DNA of 64,000 nt from Mesorhizobium sp. Root102 (lineage in GTDB: Bacteria; Pseudomonadota; Alphaproteobacteria; Rhizobiales; Rhizobiaceae), in NCBI RefSeq assembly GCF_001425625.1, contig NZ_LMCP01000012.1, forward strand, positions 188,620 through 252,619, read 5' to 3'. Positions 19,125 through 29,508 of the stretch are shown here, in pieces. Made by a program: the position numbers and the translations under genes. Numbering within the stretch: position 1 is the stretch's first letter; every line of letters starts with the position of its first letter. The notes under the pieces were generated by a model. It saw only the letters and a program-made list of their open reading frames with translations, ran no database searches and was not told the origin of the DNA.

Positions 19125-20438
19125 TCAGGCGGCGCGGGCGGCAAGGGGCGCCGCGATCAGCCTGCTGCCATCATGGCCGGATATATCAGCCTCGATGATC
19201 TCACCCGGTGCGCCCGTGCCGAGTGCGGCAAGCGTAAAACCCTCGGTGCGGCCAAGGCCGTCGCGTTCGATCAGGATCGACTGACGCGTACCGGTGAGCG
19301 ACGACAGATGCCTGGTATACGCAGCCTCACCGGCGACGCGCAGCCGGGCGGCGCGCTGCTTGACCACCTCGCGGCGGAGCTGCGGCATGCGCGCGGCGGG
19401 CGTGCCTTCGCGTGGGCTGAACGGGAAGACGTGGAGATGGGTCAGGCCACACTCCTCAACGATTTTTTCCGAGTTCTCGAACATCTCGTCGGTTTCGGTC
19501 GGGAAGCCGGCGATGATGTCGGCGCCGAAGACAATGCCGGGGCGCAGCTTGCGAACATCCTCGCAGAAGCGGATCGACTGATCGCGCAGATGGCGGCGCT
19601 TCATCCGCTTCAGGATCATGTCGTCGCCCGATTGCAGCGACAGATGCAGATGCGGCATCAGCCGCGGCTCGGTGGCAATCGTGTCGAGCAGATCGTCGTC
19701 GGCCTCGATCGAATCGATGGAAGACAGCCGCAGGCGCTTCACATCGGGCACCTGCTTCAGGATCGTCTTTACCAGCCTGCCAAGCTTCGGCGTGCCGGGA
19801 AGGTCGGCCCCAAAACTGGTCATGTCGACGCCGGTCAGCACGATCTCGGCATAGCCGTTTCCGGCGAGCCGCTTGACCTGCTCGACCACGGCGCCCATCG
19901 GCACCGAACGCGAATTGCCGCGGCCATAGGGAATGATGCAGAAGGTGCAGCGGTGGTCGCAGCCGTTTTGCACCTGGACGAAGGCGCGTGCCCGGCCCTC
20001 GATGGCGTCGACCATATGGCCCGCCGTCTCACGCACGGAAAAGATGTCGTTGACGCGTGCCTTCTCGGTGTCGTTGACGCCGAAATCCGGCAGTGCGCGA
20101 TAGGAGTTGGCCTTCAGCTTCTCCTCATTGCCAAGCACGAGATCGACCTCGTCCATGGCGGCGAATTTTTCAGGCTCGGTCTGCGCGGCGCAGCCGGTGA
20201 CGATGATGCGCGCCCGCGGGTTGTCGCGGCGCGCCTTGCGGATCGCCTGTTTGGCCTGGCGCACCGCCTCGCCGGTGACGGCGCAGGTGTTGAAGATCAC
20301 GGCGCCGCCTTCCAGCGCGCCGAGACCGGCGGTTTCAGCCTCGCGACGCATCACCTGCGATTCATAGGTGTTCAGCCGGCAGCCGAAGGTCACCACATCG
20401 ATGCCCCCGGAGATTGGGCCCTTGGTGAGAGCGGACAT
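19125..20438 (-). CDS. mtaB: tRNA t6A37 methylthiotransferase MtaB
   Basis: A 437-residue radical-SAM enzyme that converts t6A37 to ms2t6A37 in ANN-decoding tRNAs. The N-terminal cluster domain has TFGCRLNTYESQ and NTCAVTGEAVRQAKQ. The radical-SAM CxxxCxxC site is CDHRCTFCIIPYGRG. The family-level GSSIDSIE-type segment reads LSSIDSIEADD. The ATG at 20438 overlaps the dapF stop (TGATG) and gives the usual start length. Confidence 0.95.
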   Translation of the reverse strand: MSALTKGPISGGIDVVTFGCRLNTYESQVMRREAETAGLGALEGGAVIFNTCAVTGEAVRQAKQAIRKARRDNPRARIIVTGCAAQTEPEKFAAMDEVDLVLGNEEKLKANSYRALPDFGVNDTEKARVNDIFSVRETAGHMVDAIEGRARAFVQVQNGCDHRCTFCIIPYGRGNSRSVPMGAVVEQVKRLAGNGYAEIVLTGVDMTSFGADLPGTPKLGRLVKTILKQVPDVKRLRLSSIDSIEADDDLLDTIATEPRLMPHLHLSLQSGDDMILKRMKRRHLRDQSIRFCEDVRKLRPGIVFGADIIAGFPTETDEMFENSEKIVEECGLTHLHVFPFSPREGTPAARMPQLRREVVKQRAARLRVAGEAAYTRHLSSLTGTRQSILIERDGLGRTEGFTLAALGTGAPGEIIEADISGHDGSRLIAAPLAARAA

Positions 20439-21322
20439 CAGGCCGCGCTTTCGGTGTCGCGGGCCCATGTTCCGGTCGACGGATCGAATCTGCCGGAAAA
20501 TTCCCATTCGGCGGCGCCGGTGAGGATGACGTGGTCATCGTCGCGCCATTCGACATGCAGCGTGCCGCCGCCGGGGGTCAACAGGCTGACGCTGCGGCCG
20601 GTCCGGTTGGTGCGAGCCGCGGCAACCACGGCGGCACAGGAGGCTGAGCCACAGGCCTTGGTCAGGCCGGCGCCACGCTCCCAGGTGCGGATGACCATGG
20701 TCTCGGGCGAGGTGACCTGAGCGATGGTTATGTTGGCGCGCTCGGGGAACATCGGGTGGTTCTCGAGCAGCGGGCCGAAGCGGTCGAGCTCATAGGACCA
20801 GACGTCGTTGTCGACCCAGAAGATGGCGTGCGGATTGCCCATCGAGACGACAGAGGGCGAATGCAGCACCGGCGCGTCGATCGGGCCTATCTGCAGTTCG
20901 ATCATGCGGGTGTCGCGGAATTCCTCGGCCAGCGGAATGTCCCGCCAGCCGAAACGCGGCGTGCCCATGTCGATCGAGATCGACCCGTCGGCATGTTCGC
21001 GTGCGTTGAGGATGCCGGCAACGGTCTCGAAGGTGAAGGTCTTCTGGCCGGTCTCGGCGGCAAGCGCCTGGACGACGCAGCGCATGCCGTTGCCGCAGGC
21101 TTGCGCGCCGGTTCCGTCGGAATTCAAGATGTCGATGAAAAAGGCGGTGCCCGGCGTCCTGGCATCGTGGATCGCCATGATCTGGTCGAAGCTGGTGGCG
21201 GCATCGGCGTTCAGCGCGATCGCCGCCGCCGCGGTCACCCGATCGGCACGGCTACGCATGTCGGCAACGATGATCTCATTGCCGATGCCGTTCATCTTGG
21301 CGAAAGGGGCAGTGCTGGCCAT
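20438..21322 (-). CDS. dapF: Diaminopimelate epimerase
   Basis: A 294-residue racemase converting LL- to meso-diaminopimelate for lysine and peptidoglycan. The two catalytic Cys are in ACGNGMRCV and [25 protein letters not shown] is the family N-terminus. The ATG at 21322 has GGAG 4 bases before it. First gene of the run dapF-mtaB-ftsY-yciB. Confidence 0.97.
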   Translation of the reverse strand: MASTAPFAKMNGIGNEIIVADMRSRADRVTAAAAIALNADAATSFDQIMAIHDARTPGTAFFIDILNSDGTGAQACGNGMRCVVQALAAETGQKTFTFETVAGILNAREHADGSISIDMGTPRFGWRDIPLAEEFRDTRMIELQIGPIDAPVLHSPSVVSMGNPHAIFWVDNDVWSYELDRFGPLLENHPMFPERANITIAQVTSPETMVIRTWERGAGLTKACGSASCAAVVAAARTNRTGRSVSLLTPGGGTLHVEWRDDDHVILTGAAEWEFSGRFDPSTGTWARDTESAA

Positions 21323-21417
21323 TGCTCCGAAAATTCCGTGTCCGTTTGGCGCTATATGGCGGAAACGGGCAGGAATTACCAGTGCGCAGCCGCTTAGTCG
21401 CGGCGAAGGCGCCGGAC

Positions 21418-21579
21418 TTACGTGACGGCGAAGATGCCCAGCACCACCAGCAGGAAGATGACCAGGACGATGCCGATGAGGATGCGCGCGCCGGTGGCGG
21501 CAGCGCCTGCCAGAGCCGGCATGCCGAGCAGGCTCGCCGCCGCGGCGACGATGAGGAGAATGATGATCCATTTGAGCAT
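21418..21579 (-). CDS. DUF1328 small membrane protein (YtjA-like)
   Basis: A 53-residue protein with two hydrophobic helices: [18 protein letters not shown] and [20 protein letters not shown], separated by a Gly/Ala turn. This is the layout and size of the DUF1328/YtjA family, whose role is unknown. GAGGCA lies before the ATG at 21579. The reading frame is short but the match over its whole length is convincing. Confidence 0.85.
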   Translation of the reverse strand: MLKWIIILLIVAAAASLLGMPALAGAAATGARILIGIVLVIFLLVVLGIFAVT

Positions 21580-21677
21580 GGGAATGCCTCGCAAAGCGAC
21601 TGATCTTGAAAACGCATGAAAACGCGGCTGCCGCGCTTGGGTTCCCGTCGGGCTGCGAGGCCGATAGCCGGGCTAAC

Positions 21678-22244
21678 CTAGCCGGCGATCTCGATATCGG
21701 TCGTGAAGGGCGCCGTCTTGCTCGAATTCTCGTCATGCATGAGGAAGTCGCAGCGGTATTTGCCGGCCGGCAGGCCGTCGAGGGAGAGATCCAGCTTGAA
21801 GAACAGTTCGCGGTTGTGCGAGCGGGACGCGACCTGGACGCGTCCGACCTTCTCACTCGTACCGAGCGTCTCGCCGGCCGCGGAAACCACCGTGATGTCG
21901 ACGGAAAGCGCGATCATGCTGTTACCGAGGCCGTCCGAGCCGTAGCCATAGCCAATGGGCTCCATGTACAGCACGATCTTCTCGCCGGGCTTGTAGATGT
22001 GATTGGCACGCTCGCTGTAGATGCCGAAACCGCTTGCGGAATCGACTTGTTTGACGTTCTGGACGGCCAGCGGCATCGCTTGCCAAAAGGCTTCCTCGAC
22101 GCCGCGGAATTTGTCCAGCGCGCCGGCGCCGTTGCCCGATTGCAGCAGCTTTTCGGCTTCCGCGGCGCGATCGCTGATTTCGCCTGCGAAAGCGCACGGC
22201 GTCGAGATCGCCAACGCCGTCAGAACTGCCATGATTGATTTCAT
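21678..22244 (-). CDS. Conserved secreted protein of unknown function
   Basis: A 188-residue exported protein with a signal peptide (about residues 1-20, ending CAFA). The mature part begins with a helical region ([25 protein letters not shown]). A beta-rich segment follows with [20 protein letters not shown] and [17 protein letters not shown], resembling a periplasmic beta-sandwich. No family name is recognised. It is monocistronic, 100 bases downstream of the MBL-fold gene in the same direction. Confidence 0.7.
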   Translation of the reverse strand: MKSIMAVLTALAISTPCAFAGEISDRAAEAEKLLQSGNGAGALDKFRGVEEAFWQAMPLAVQNVKQVDSASGFGIYSERANHIYKPGEKIVLYMEPIGYGYGSDGLGNSMIALSVDITVVSAAGETLGTSEKVGRVQVASRSHNRELFFKLDLSLDGLPAGKYRCDFLMHDENSSKTAPFTTDIEIAG

Positions 22245-22316
22245 CTGTATTCCCCTTTGCCTGCTGGGGGCGGACCATCTGCGAAAATGACCGGGCCGTA
22301 AATGGCCAATCAGACG

Positions 22317-23372
22317 TCAGCCGCGTCCGATCTCAGGCACGGTCCAGACCTCGCCGGGCCGCAAGGCGCGAAAGCGTTCGCGCGGGACACCTTGATCCTC
22401 GAGCGCCTCGGTCAATTTCCGCGCCGGCTCGTCGATCGGTTCGTCGGTGAGCTGGAAGGTGCCCCAGTGGCAGCCGGCGGCGAAAGCGGCGTTGCACAGC
22501 GTCATGCCTTGCACCGCTTCCTTCGGGTTTTGGTGCTGCGGCGCCATGAACCAGCGCGGTTCATAGGCGCCGATCGGCAGGATGGCGAAGCGGAAACCGC
22601 CATGTTTCTCAGCCATCAGCCGGTAGTTGATGCCATTGTGGAAGCCGGTGTCACCGGCGAAATAAAGCTTGCTATCACGCGTTTCGATGACGAAACCGGC
22701 CCACAGCGCCATGCGCCGGTCGCGGGTGCCACGCGCCGACCAGTGATGCACCGGTTCGACATGGACGGCGACTCCATTGCCCACCTCGATCCTGTCGCCC
22801 CAGTCATGGGCCGACAGCCGCATGCCGGGAACCGCATTGCCGATCAGGGCATCGTTGCCGAGCGGGGTGAGCACCAGCGGGTCGTGGCCGGCCTTCAGCC
22901 GCTTCAGCGTGGCGAGGTCGAGATGGTCGTAATGATTGTGGCTGACCAGCACGAGGTCGATCGGCGGCAGGTCGGCAAAGGCGATGCCTGGCGGATTGAT
23001 GCGTTTTGGCCCAGTGAAGGAAAGCGGCGACGCGCGCAGCGACCACACTGGGTCGGTGAGGATGTTCAGACCGGCCGTCTGGATCAGCAAGGTGGAATGG
23101 CCGACCATCGTCACATCCAGCGCCGCGCCCTCGATCTTCGCGGCCGGTTTTGCCTGCGGAAAGGGGCTTGGATTGGTCGCCGGCCATTTCGAGCGCTTGC
23201 CATTCAACTGCCATTTCAGCAGGTCGGCGAAACGGCCTGGCGGCTGGCCGTCGGGATTGAAGAACAAGGTGCCGTCGAAATGGCCGCTGGGCGGGCCGCT
23301 GTAGTAGCGATTGGCGGCTTTCTTTCTCGCGGCCAATTTTGCGGCTCCAGGAGGGTTTCGTCTCCCTGACAT
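22317..23372 (-). CDS. MBL-fold metallo-hydrolase, UlaG/NAPE-PLD-like
   Basis: A 351-residue hydrolase of the metallo-beta-lactamase fold. The zinc motif is SHNHYDHLD, preceded by VTMVGHSTLLIQTAGLNILTDP and followed by YFAGDTGF, and MAPQHQNPKEAVQ holds a late His. This pattern is seen in N-acylphosphatidylethanolamine phospholipase D-like and UlaG-like bacterial enzymes. The ATG at 23372 is chosen because the upstream in-frame stretch is Arg/Pro-rich and unlike the family; no good ribosome site is visible, so the start is uncertain. Confidence 0.85.
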   Translation of the reverse strand: MSGRRNPPGAAKLAARKKAANRYYSGPPSGHFDGTLFFNPDGQPPGRFADLLKWQLNGKRSKWPATNPSPFPQAKPAAKIEGAALDVTMVGHSTLLIQTAGLNILTDPVWSLRASPLSFTGPKRINPPGIAFADLPPIDLVLVSHNHYDHLDLATLKRLKAGHDPLVLTPLGNDALIGNAVPGMRLSAHDWGDRIEVGNGVAVHVEPVHHWSARGTRDRRMALWAGFVIETRDSKLYFAGDTGFHNGINYRLMAEKHGGFRFAILPIGAYEPRWFMAPQHQNPKEAVQGMTLCNAAFAAGCHWGTFQLTDEPIDEPARKLTEALEDQGVPRERFRALRPGEVWTVPEIGRG

Positions 23373-23618
23373 AGGGGCTGTGCCGACGCACGCAAGCTTC
23401 TGACTGCGGGAATGCCAGGGCAGCACCGTGCCGACTGGGATCGGAGGGCGACGCGCGACGGGCGGCCCATGCCATCGCGATTGCGATAAATTTGCAACAA
23501 ATCTTGCCGCAAACCGTATTTTAACCATATCGGGTTGAAATTTCGCCACCTTCTCCATCTTGGTGGAGGTGAGATTGTGCGGACGGCTTCCCCCCAGCCG
23601 GATCCGACGGAGGTTGGA

Positions 23619-24158
23619 ATGACTTTTTCGAAAACCGGTCTGGTGGCCGTATCGCTGGCCGCGCTCGTTGCGAGCGGCTGTTCAACCTCACGTTTCTCGT
23701 CGATGGATGATCAGCAGCCTGCACCGCTGGAGGCCGCCCCCGCCGGCAAGGTGACCGCGAACCAGTTGCCGCCGCCGGCATCGCCCGGCACCACCGACCC
23801 GTCGCAATTCCCCACCGCGCCGGCGAACACGCAGGTCGCCTCGCTGCCGCCGGACGGCGCGGCGCCGGCCGGCGCTTCGGACGTGACCGCCGCCAGCGTC
23901 GCCGGTGTCTGGAACGTCAGCGTTTCCGGCCAGAGCTGCAAGGTGGCGACACCGCAGACCAAATTCGGCGCCGGCTTCCGTGCCGGGCCGCTGCATTGCC
24001 CGGCACCGATCGACGGCATCAAGTCATGGAACGTCGCCGGCAAGCAGTTGACGCTCTATGACGAGAGTGGCGGTGCGCTGGCGCGACTCTATTCCTCGGG
24101 CGGCTCGAAATTCGACGGCCAGACTTCCAACGGCCAGCCGATTTCGCTTACAAGGTAG
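23619..24158 (+). CDS. Omp19-like outer membrane lipoprotein, AprI/Inh family
   Basis: A 179-residue lipoprotein resembling Brucella Omp19, a protease inhibitor of the AprI/Inh fold. The lipobox is LVASGC (Cys about residue 20). A Pro/Ala-rich linker follows, then the Inh domain from VAGVWNVSVSGQSCKVATPQT to the end, with two Cys (SCK, LHC) that likely form the family disulfide. GGAGG precedes the ATG at 23619. It is monocistronic, divergent from the MBL-fold gene. Confidence 0.88.
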   Translation: MTFSKTGLVAVSLAALVASGCSTSRFSSMDDQQPAPLEAAPAGKVTANQLPPPASPGTTDPSQFPTAPANTQVASLPPDGAAPAGASDVTAASVAGVWNVSVSGQSCKVATPQTKFGAGFRAGPLHCPAPIDGIKSWNVAGKQLTLYDESGGALARLYSSGGSKFDGQTSNGQPISLTR

Positions 24159-24172
24159 GCCAGTCCTTCCGA

Positions 24173-24223
24173 ATGCATGTCGCCCAGAAGAAGTGGCCCC
24201 GGTTGTGGGACAGCGACATGCAT
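24173..24223. repeat. Palindromic ATGCATGTCGC repeat upstream of zapE
   Basis: ATGCATGTCGC (24173-24183) and its perfect reverse complement GCGACATGCAT (24213-24223) flank a 29-base centre. It resembles the RIME-like intergenic elements of rhizobia. It starts 14 bases after omp19 and ends 20 bases before zapE. Confidence 0.8.
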
Positions 24224-24243
24224 AAAAACAAATGACGTGACCG

Positions 24244-25443
24244 ATGCATCTGCGTGACGGCCTCCAGACCCATGCGACCGTCAGGCAGCGCTACAACCAT
24301 CTGGTGGAAACCGGCGCGATCGAACGCGATCCGGCGCAGGAGCGGATCGCGGCTGCGCTCGATCGGCTGATCGATGAGATCTCGGCCAAACGGCTGGCGC
24401 ACAAGTCGAGTGCGCTGGGCTGGCTGTTTGCCCGCAAGCGCGAGACGCATGAGGGCGTCAAGGGCCTTTACATCCATGGCGGCGTCGGCCGTGGCAAGAC
24501 CATGCTGATGGACATGTTCTTCGACTTGCTGCCGGTGCGGCGCAAGCGCCGCGTCCACTTCAACGACTTCATGGCCGACGTGCAGGACCGTATCCAGAAG
24601 CACCGGCAGGCGCGCAAGAATGGCGACGTGAAGGAAGACGATCCGATTCCGCCGGTGGCCAAGGCGCTTGCCGAGGAGGCCTGGGTGCTGTGCTTCGACG
24701 AGTTCTCGGTCACCGACATTGCCGACGCGATGATCCTGTCGCGATTGTTTTCGGCGCTGTTTGCCGGCGGCGTGGTGCTGGTCGCCACCTCGAACGTGGC
24801 GCCGGAAAATCTTTACGGCGATGGGCTGAACCGCCAGCTTTTCCGGCCGTTCATTGGCATTCTGGAGCGGCATGCACAGGTGTTGGCGCTCGATGCCGAC
24901 AAGGACTACCGGGTGGAGAAGCTCGCCCGCACGCCGGTCTATGTCACGCCGGCCGATGCGGCGGCCGACCAGGTGCTCGACGAGGCCTGGCAAGCCATGA
25001 CGCGCGGGGCGCCAGAGGCGCAGACGTCGCTGGCGCTCAAAGGCCGGCACGTGATCGTGCCGCAAGCGGCCGGTGACGCGGCGCGGTTCTCCTTCGCCGA
25101 TCTCTGCGAAAAGCCGCTCGGAGCCCGCGATTTCCTGGCGATCGCCGGGCGCTTTTCGACTGTCTTCATCGACCATATCCCGGTGCTCGGCGAAGGCAAG
25201 CGCAACGAGGCCAAGCGTTTCATCCTTCTGATCGACACGCTCTACGACCATCACGTTCGGCTGGTGGTGAGTGCCGAAGCGCCGCCACCGCAGCTTTATG
25301 TGGCCAAGCGCGGCGTCGAGGTCTTCGAATTCGAGCGCACGGCATCGCGGCTGATCGAGATGCAGAGCCGCGACTGGCTGGAGGATTGGGCCGAGCGGCA
25401 GAAGGTGAAGGCGGCGCCAGAAGCGCAGCAGGCGCAGGCTTAG
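24244..25443 (+). CDS. zapE: Cell division protein ZapE (AFG1-like ATPase)
   Basis: A 399-residue P-loop ATPase of the AFG1/ZapE family. Walker A is GGVGRGKTMLMD (about residues 80-91), Walker B is VLCFDEFSVTDIADA, and sensor-like VLVATSNVAPENLY follows. E. coli ZapE destabilises FtsZ rings under stress; mitochondrial AFG1 is linked to respiratory complex turnover. It precedes the mdh-suc operon, as is usual in Rhizobiales, but a 430-base gap separates them. Confidence 0.92.
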   Translation: MHLRDGLQTHATVRQRYNHLVETGAIERDPAQERIAAALDRLIDEISAKRLAHKSSALGWLFARKRETHEGVKGLYIHGGVGRGKTMLMDMFFDLLPVRRKRRVHFNDFMADVQDRIQKHRQARKNGDVKEDDPIPPVAKALAEEAWVLCFDEFSVTDIADAMILSRLFSALFAGGVVLVATSNVAPENLYGDGLNRQLFRPFIGILERHAQVLALDADKDYRVEKLARTPVYVTPADAAADQVLDEAWQAMTRGAPEAQTSLALKGRHVIVPQAAGDAARFSFADLCEKPLGARDFLAIAGRFSTVFIDHIPVLGEGKRNEAKRFILLIDTLYDHHVRLVVSAEAPPPQLYVAKRGVEVFEFERTASRLIEMQSRDWLEDWAERQKVKAAPEAQQAQA

Positions 25444-25525
25444 GCTCAGAGAGCACTCCGCTCCCACTTGCAACGTCAGCGATTGGCGAAAGCCGAGATG
25501 ACGGCCGATCTCCCCCCCTCGTGGG

Positions 25526-25585
25526 GAAGATGTCCGGCGGGACAGAGCGGGGCGCGAAGGGGGGCGCTGTCCCGCTGACGTCTTC
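25526..25585. repeat. Palindromic repeat with GGGACAG/CTGTCCC arms
   Basis: GAAGATGTCCGGCGGGACAG (25526-25545) faces CTGTCCCGCTGACGTCTTC (25567-25585), an imperfect inverted repeat of about 19 bases. The preceding CTCCCCCCCTCGTGGGGAAG belongs to the same mosaic. This type of element is common between rhizobial genes. Confidence 0.75.
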
Positions 25586-25658
25586 AACTCACATCCTCGG
25601 CCACCCACATCACAAGGACGTCATCGCCCGCTTCCAGCCTTACGATTTCCATCTTCAT
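25584..25658 (-). CDS. Possible 24-residue minus-strand frame
   Basis: ATG at 25658 opens a short frame starting MKMEIVRLEAGDDVLVMWV and stopping inside the edge of the palindromic repeat. There is no homology to call on and no strong ribosome site. It may be a gene end cut by the repeat or chance. Confidence 0.15.
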   Translation of the reverse strand: MKMEIVRLEAGDDVLVMWVAEDVS

Positions 25659-25757
25659 TGTGTAAATTCTCTCAATTCAACTTACAAACTTTGACGTTTA
25701 CGTAAATCCCAATCACTCTAACCGATTGAAAATGCTGGCTTCGAAATAATCGTTTGA

Positions 25758-26843
<1,086 letters not shown>

Positions 26844-26859
26844 ACCGGAGCAAATCCAG

Positions 26860-28053
26860 ATGAACATCCATGAGTATCAGGGCAAGGCGCTGCTGAAGTC
26901 TTTCGGCGCGCCGGTGGCCGAAGGCGTGCCGGTGTTCAAGGCGAGCGAGGCGGAAGCCGCGGCACAAGCGCTGCCCGGCCCGCTCTATGTTGTGAAGAGC
27001 CAGATCCATGCCGGTGGCCGCGGCAAGGGCAAATTCAAGGAGCTTGGCCCGGACGCCAAGGGCGGTGTGCGGCTGGCCAAGTCGGTGGCCGATGTTGTCG
27101 CCAACGCCAACGAGATGCTTGGCAACACGCTGGTGACCAAGCAGACCGGCCCGGCCGGCAAGCAGGTCAACCGCCTCTACATCGAGGACGGTGCCGACAT
27201 CGAACGCGAGCTCTATCTGTCGATCCTGGTCGATCGCTCGGTCGGCCGTGTTGCCTTCGTCGTCTCGACCGAGGGCGGTATGGATATCGAGGCGGTCGCT
27301 CATGACACGCCAGAAAAGATCATCACCGTCGCCATTGATCCGGAAAAGGGCGTCACCGCAGCCGATCTGAAGGCGCTCAACGGCGCTCTGAAGCTCGACG
27401 GCAATGCCGCCAAGGACGGCGATGCGCTGTTCCCGATTCTCTACAAGGCGTTCGTCGAGAAGGACATGAGCCTGCTCGAGGTCAACCCGCTAATCGTCAT
27501 GAAGAACGGCCGGCTGCGCGTGCTCGACGCAAAAGTGTCGTTCGATAACAACGCGCTGTTCCGCCACCCCGACGTGCTCGAACTGCGCGACACCACCGAA
27601 GAGGACGAGAAGGAGATCGAGGCGTCGAAATACGACCTCGCCTATGTCGCGCTCGACGGCAATATCGGCTGCATGGTCAACGGCGCCGGCCTTGCCATGG
27701 CGACGATGGACATCATCAAGCTCTATGGCGCCGAACCCGCCAACTTTCTCGATGTCGGCGGTGGCGCGTCGAAGGAGAAGGTGACGGCCGCGTTCAAGAT
27801 CATCACCAAGGATCCGGCGGTCAAGGGCATCCTGATCAACATTTTTGGCGGCATCATGAAGTGCGACATCATTGCCGAGGGCGTCATTGCCGCGGTCAAG
27901 GAAGTCGGTCTGAAAGTGCCGCTGGTGGTGCGCCTGGAAGGCACCAATGCCGAGCTCGGCAAGAAGATCATCAACGATAGCGGCCTCAACGTGGTGTCGG
28001 CCGATGATCTCGACGACGCGGCCAAGAAGATCGTGGCGGCGGTGAAGGGCTGA
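26860..28053 (+). CDS. sucC: Succinyl-CoA synthetase beta subunit
   Basis: A 397-residue ATP-grasp subunit that makes ATP or GTP from succinyl-CoA with SucD. The N-terminus [16 protein letters not shown] and the region [14 protein letters not shown] are diagnostic. The C-terminal CoA-ligase-like domain contains [15 protein letters not shown]. It sits directly after mdh. A cupin gene, not sucD, follows after 4 bases. Confidence 0.97.
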   Translation: MNIHEYQGKALLKSFGAPVAEGVPVFKASEAEAAAQALPGPLYVVKSQIHAGGRGKGKFKELGPDAKGGVRLAKSVADVVANANEMLGNTLVTKQTGPAGKQVNRLYIEDGADIERELYLSILVDRSVGRVAFVVSTEGGMDIEAVAHDTPEKIITVAIDPEKGVTAADLKALNGALKLDGNAAKDGDALFPILYKAFVEKDMSLLEVNPLIVMKNGRLRVLDAKVSFDNNALFRHPDVLELRDTTEEDEKEIEASKYDLAYVALDGNIGCMVNGAGLAMATMDIIKLYGAEPANFLDVGGGASKEKVTAAFKIITKDPAVKGILINIFGGIMKCDIIAEGVIAAVKEVGLKVPLVVRLEGTNAELGKKIINDSGLNVVSADDLDDAAKKIVAAVKG

Positions 28054-28057
28054 TCTG

Positions 28058-28429
28058 GTGCCTCCGCACAAGATAAACCTGGTCGAGGCGGCGGATCAGA
28101 AGATCAAGAAGGTCTTCGATCCGCATATCGCCGGCGACGTCAACGATTCTCAGGTCAAGATCGCCAAGTTCGGCGACGTCTTCGACTGGCATGCGCATGA
28201 CAATGAGGACGAAGCCTTCCTCGTGCTGCGCGGGCGCATCGCCATCGATTTTCGCGACGGCACGGTGGAACTCTCGAGCGGCGAGTTCATCGTCGTGCCG
28301 CGCGCCGTCGAGCATCGGCCGCGCTCGCTCAGCGAAGAGCCTGTCGTGCTGATGTTCGAGCCGGCGACGACGCTCAACACCGGCAACGCCAAGAGCGACC
28401 TCACCGTCGCCGATCTGAAGCGGCTCTGA
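28058..28429 (+). CDS. Cupin domain protein between sucC and sucD
   Basis: A 123-residue single-domain cupin. Metal ligands are visible in motif 1 ([18 protein letters not shown]: two His and a Glu) and motif 2 ([14 protein letters not shown]: His). The start is GTG at 28058, only 4 bases after the sucC stop, so it must be co-transcribed. No catalytic function can be named; small cupins of this type include metal-dependent isomerases, dioxygenases and sensors. Its position inside the succinyl-CoA synthetase operon is unusual. Confidence 0.85.
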   Translation: MPPHKINLVEAADQKIKKVFDPHIAGDVNDSQVKIAKFGDVFDWHAHDNEDEAFLVLRGRIAIDFRDGTVELSSGEFIVVPRAVEHRPRSLSEEPVVLMFEPATTLNTGNAKSDLTVADLKRL

Positions 28430-28479
28430 CCATGACCGCACAGCCTTCCTCGATCAACGGCTTTTAGAAAAGGGCTCAC

Positions 28480-29382
28480 ATGTCCATCCTCGTCGACAAG
28501 AACACCAAGGTGCTGGTGCAGGGCCTGACAGGCAAGACCGGCACGTTCCACACCGAGCAGGCGCTGGCCTATCACGGCACGAAAATGGTCGGCGGCATCC
28601 ACCCGAAGAAGGGTGGCGAGACGTGGGCCGGCTCGAAGGGCGAGAGCCTGCCGATCTTCGCCACCGTCGCCGAGGGCAAGGAAAAAACCGGCGCCAACGC
28701 TTCGGTCGTCTATGTGCCGCCGGCGGGTGCCGCCGAAGCCATCCTCGAAGCGATCGAGGCCGAGATCCCGCTAATCATCTGCATCACCGAAGGCATACCG
28801 GTGATGGACATGATCAAGGTCAAGGCGCGGCTCGACCGCTCGACCTCGCGGCTGATCGGCCCTAACTGCCCGGGCGTGCTCACCCCCAATGAATGCAAGA
28901 TCGGCATCATGCCCGGAAACATCTTCCGCAAGGGTTCGGTCGGCGTTGTTTCGCGCTCGGGAACACTTACCTATGAGGCCGTGTTCCAGACCACCAATGT
29001 CGGCCTCGGCCAGACCACCGCCGTCGGAATTGGCGGCGACCCCGTCAAAGGCACCGAGTTCATCGACGTGCTCGAGATGTTCCTCGCCGATGACGAGACC
29101 AAGTCGATCATCATGATCGGCGAGATCGGCGGTTCGGCCGAGGAAGACGCCGCGCAGTTCCTCAAGGACGAAGCCAAGCGTGGCCGCAAGAAGCCGATGG
29201 CCGGCTTCATCGCCGGGCGCACAGCGCCGGCCGGCCGTACCATGGGTCATGCGGGCGCGGTGATTTCGGGCGGCAAGGGCGGCGCGGAAGACAAGATCGC
29301 GGCGATGGAATCGGCTGGAATCAAGGTATCGCCCTCGCCGGCAAGGCTGGGCACGACCTTGGTCGAGGCGATCAAGGGTTAA
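28480..29382 (+). CDS. sucD: Succinyl-CoA synthetase alpha subunit
   Basis: A 300-residue subunit that carries the phospho-His. The CoA-binding Rossmann domain begins [30 protein letters not shown] follows, and the phosphorylated His is in [14 protein letters not shown] near residue 250. The size is standard. A hairpin repeat follows directly after the stop, before sucA. Confidence 0.97.
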   Translation: MSILVDKNTKVLVQGLTGKTGTFHTEQALAYHGTKMVGGIHPKKGGETWAGSKGESLPIFATVAEGKEKTGANASVVYVPPAGAAEAILEAIEAEIPLIICITEGIPVMDMIKVKARLDRSTSRLIGPNCPGVLTPNECKIGIMPGNIFRKGSVGVVSRSGTLTYEAVFQTTNVGLGQTTAVGIGGDPVKGTEFIDVLEMFLADDETKSIIMIGEIGGSAEEDAAQFLKDEAKRGRKKPMAGFIAGRTAPAGRTMGHAGAVISGGKGGAEDKIAAMESAGIKVSPSPARLGTTLVEAIKG

Positions 29383-29472
29383 AGTGAGTAGCGAGTAATG
29401 AATAGCGAATAGGGAAAAAAGAGTAGCGGCGCGACCACAGGGAAAATTCCTATTCGCTACTCACTATTCGCT
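29383..29472. repeat. Intergenic hairpin of AGTAGCGAATA units
   Basis: The left arm (29383-29415) is built from GTGAGTAGCGAGTAATGAATAGCGAATAGGG-type units (read in pieces). The right arm (29447-29472) reads TTCCTATTCGCTACTCACTATTCGCT, its imperfect complement in several registers. It lies inside the operon between sucD and sucA. Confidence 0.75.
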
Positions 29473-29508
29473 CTGACAAGGAGACGGAGCCAGGCTCCGC
29501 GGACAAAA

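Noticed and set aside
19173..20720. A 515-codon plus-strand frame opposite mtaB and dapF
   Set aside because: Antisense of two certain genes, no motif.
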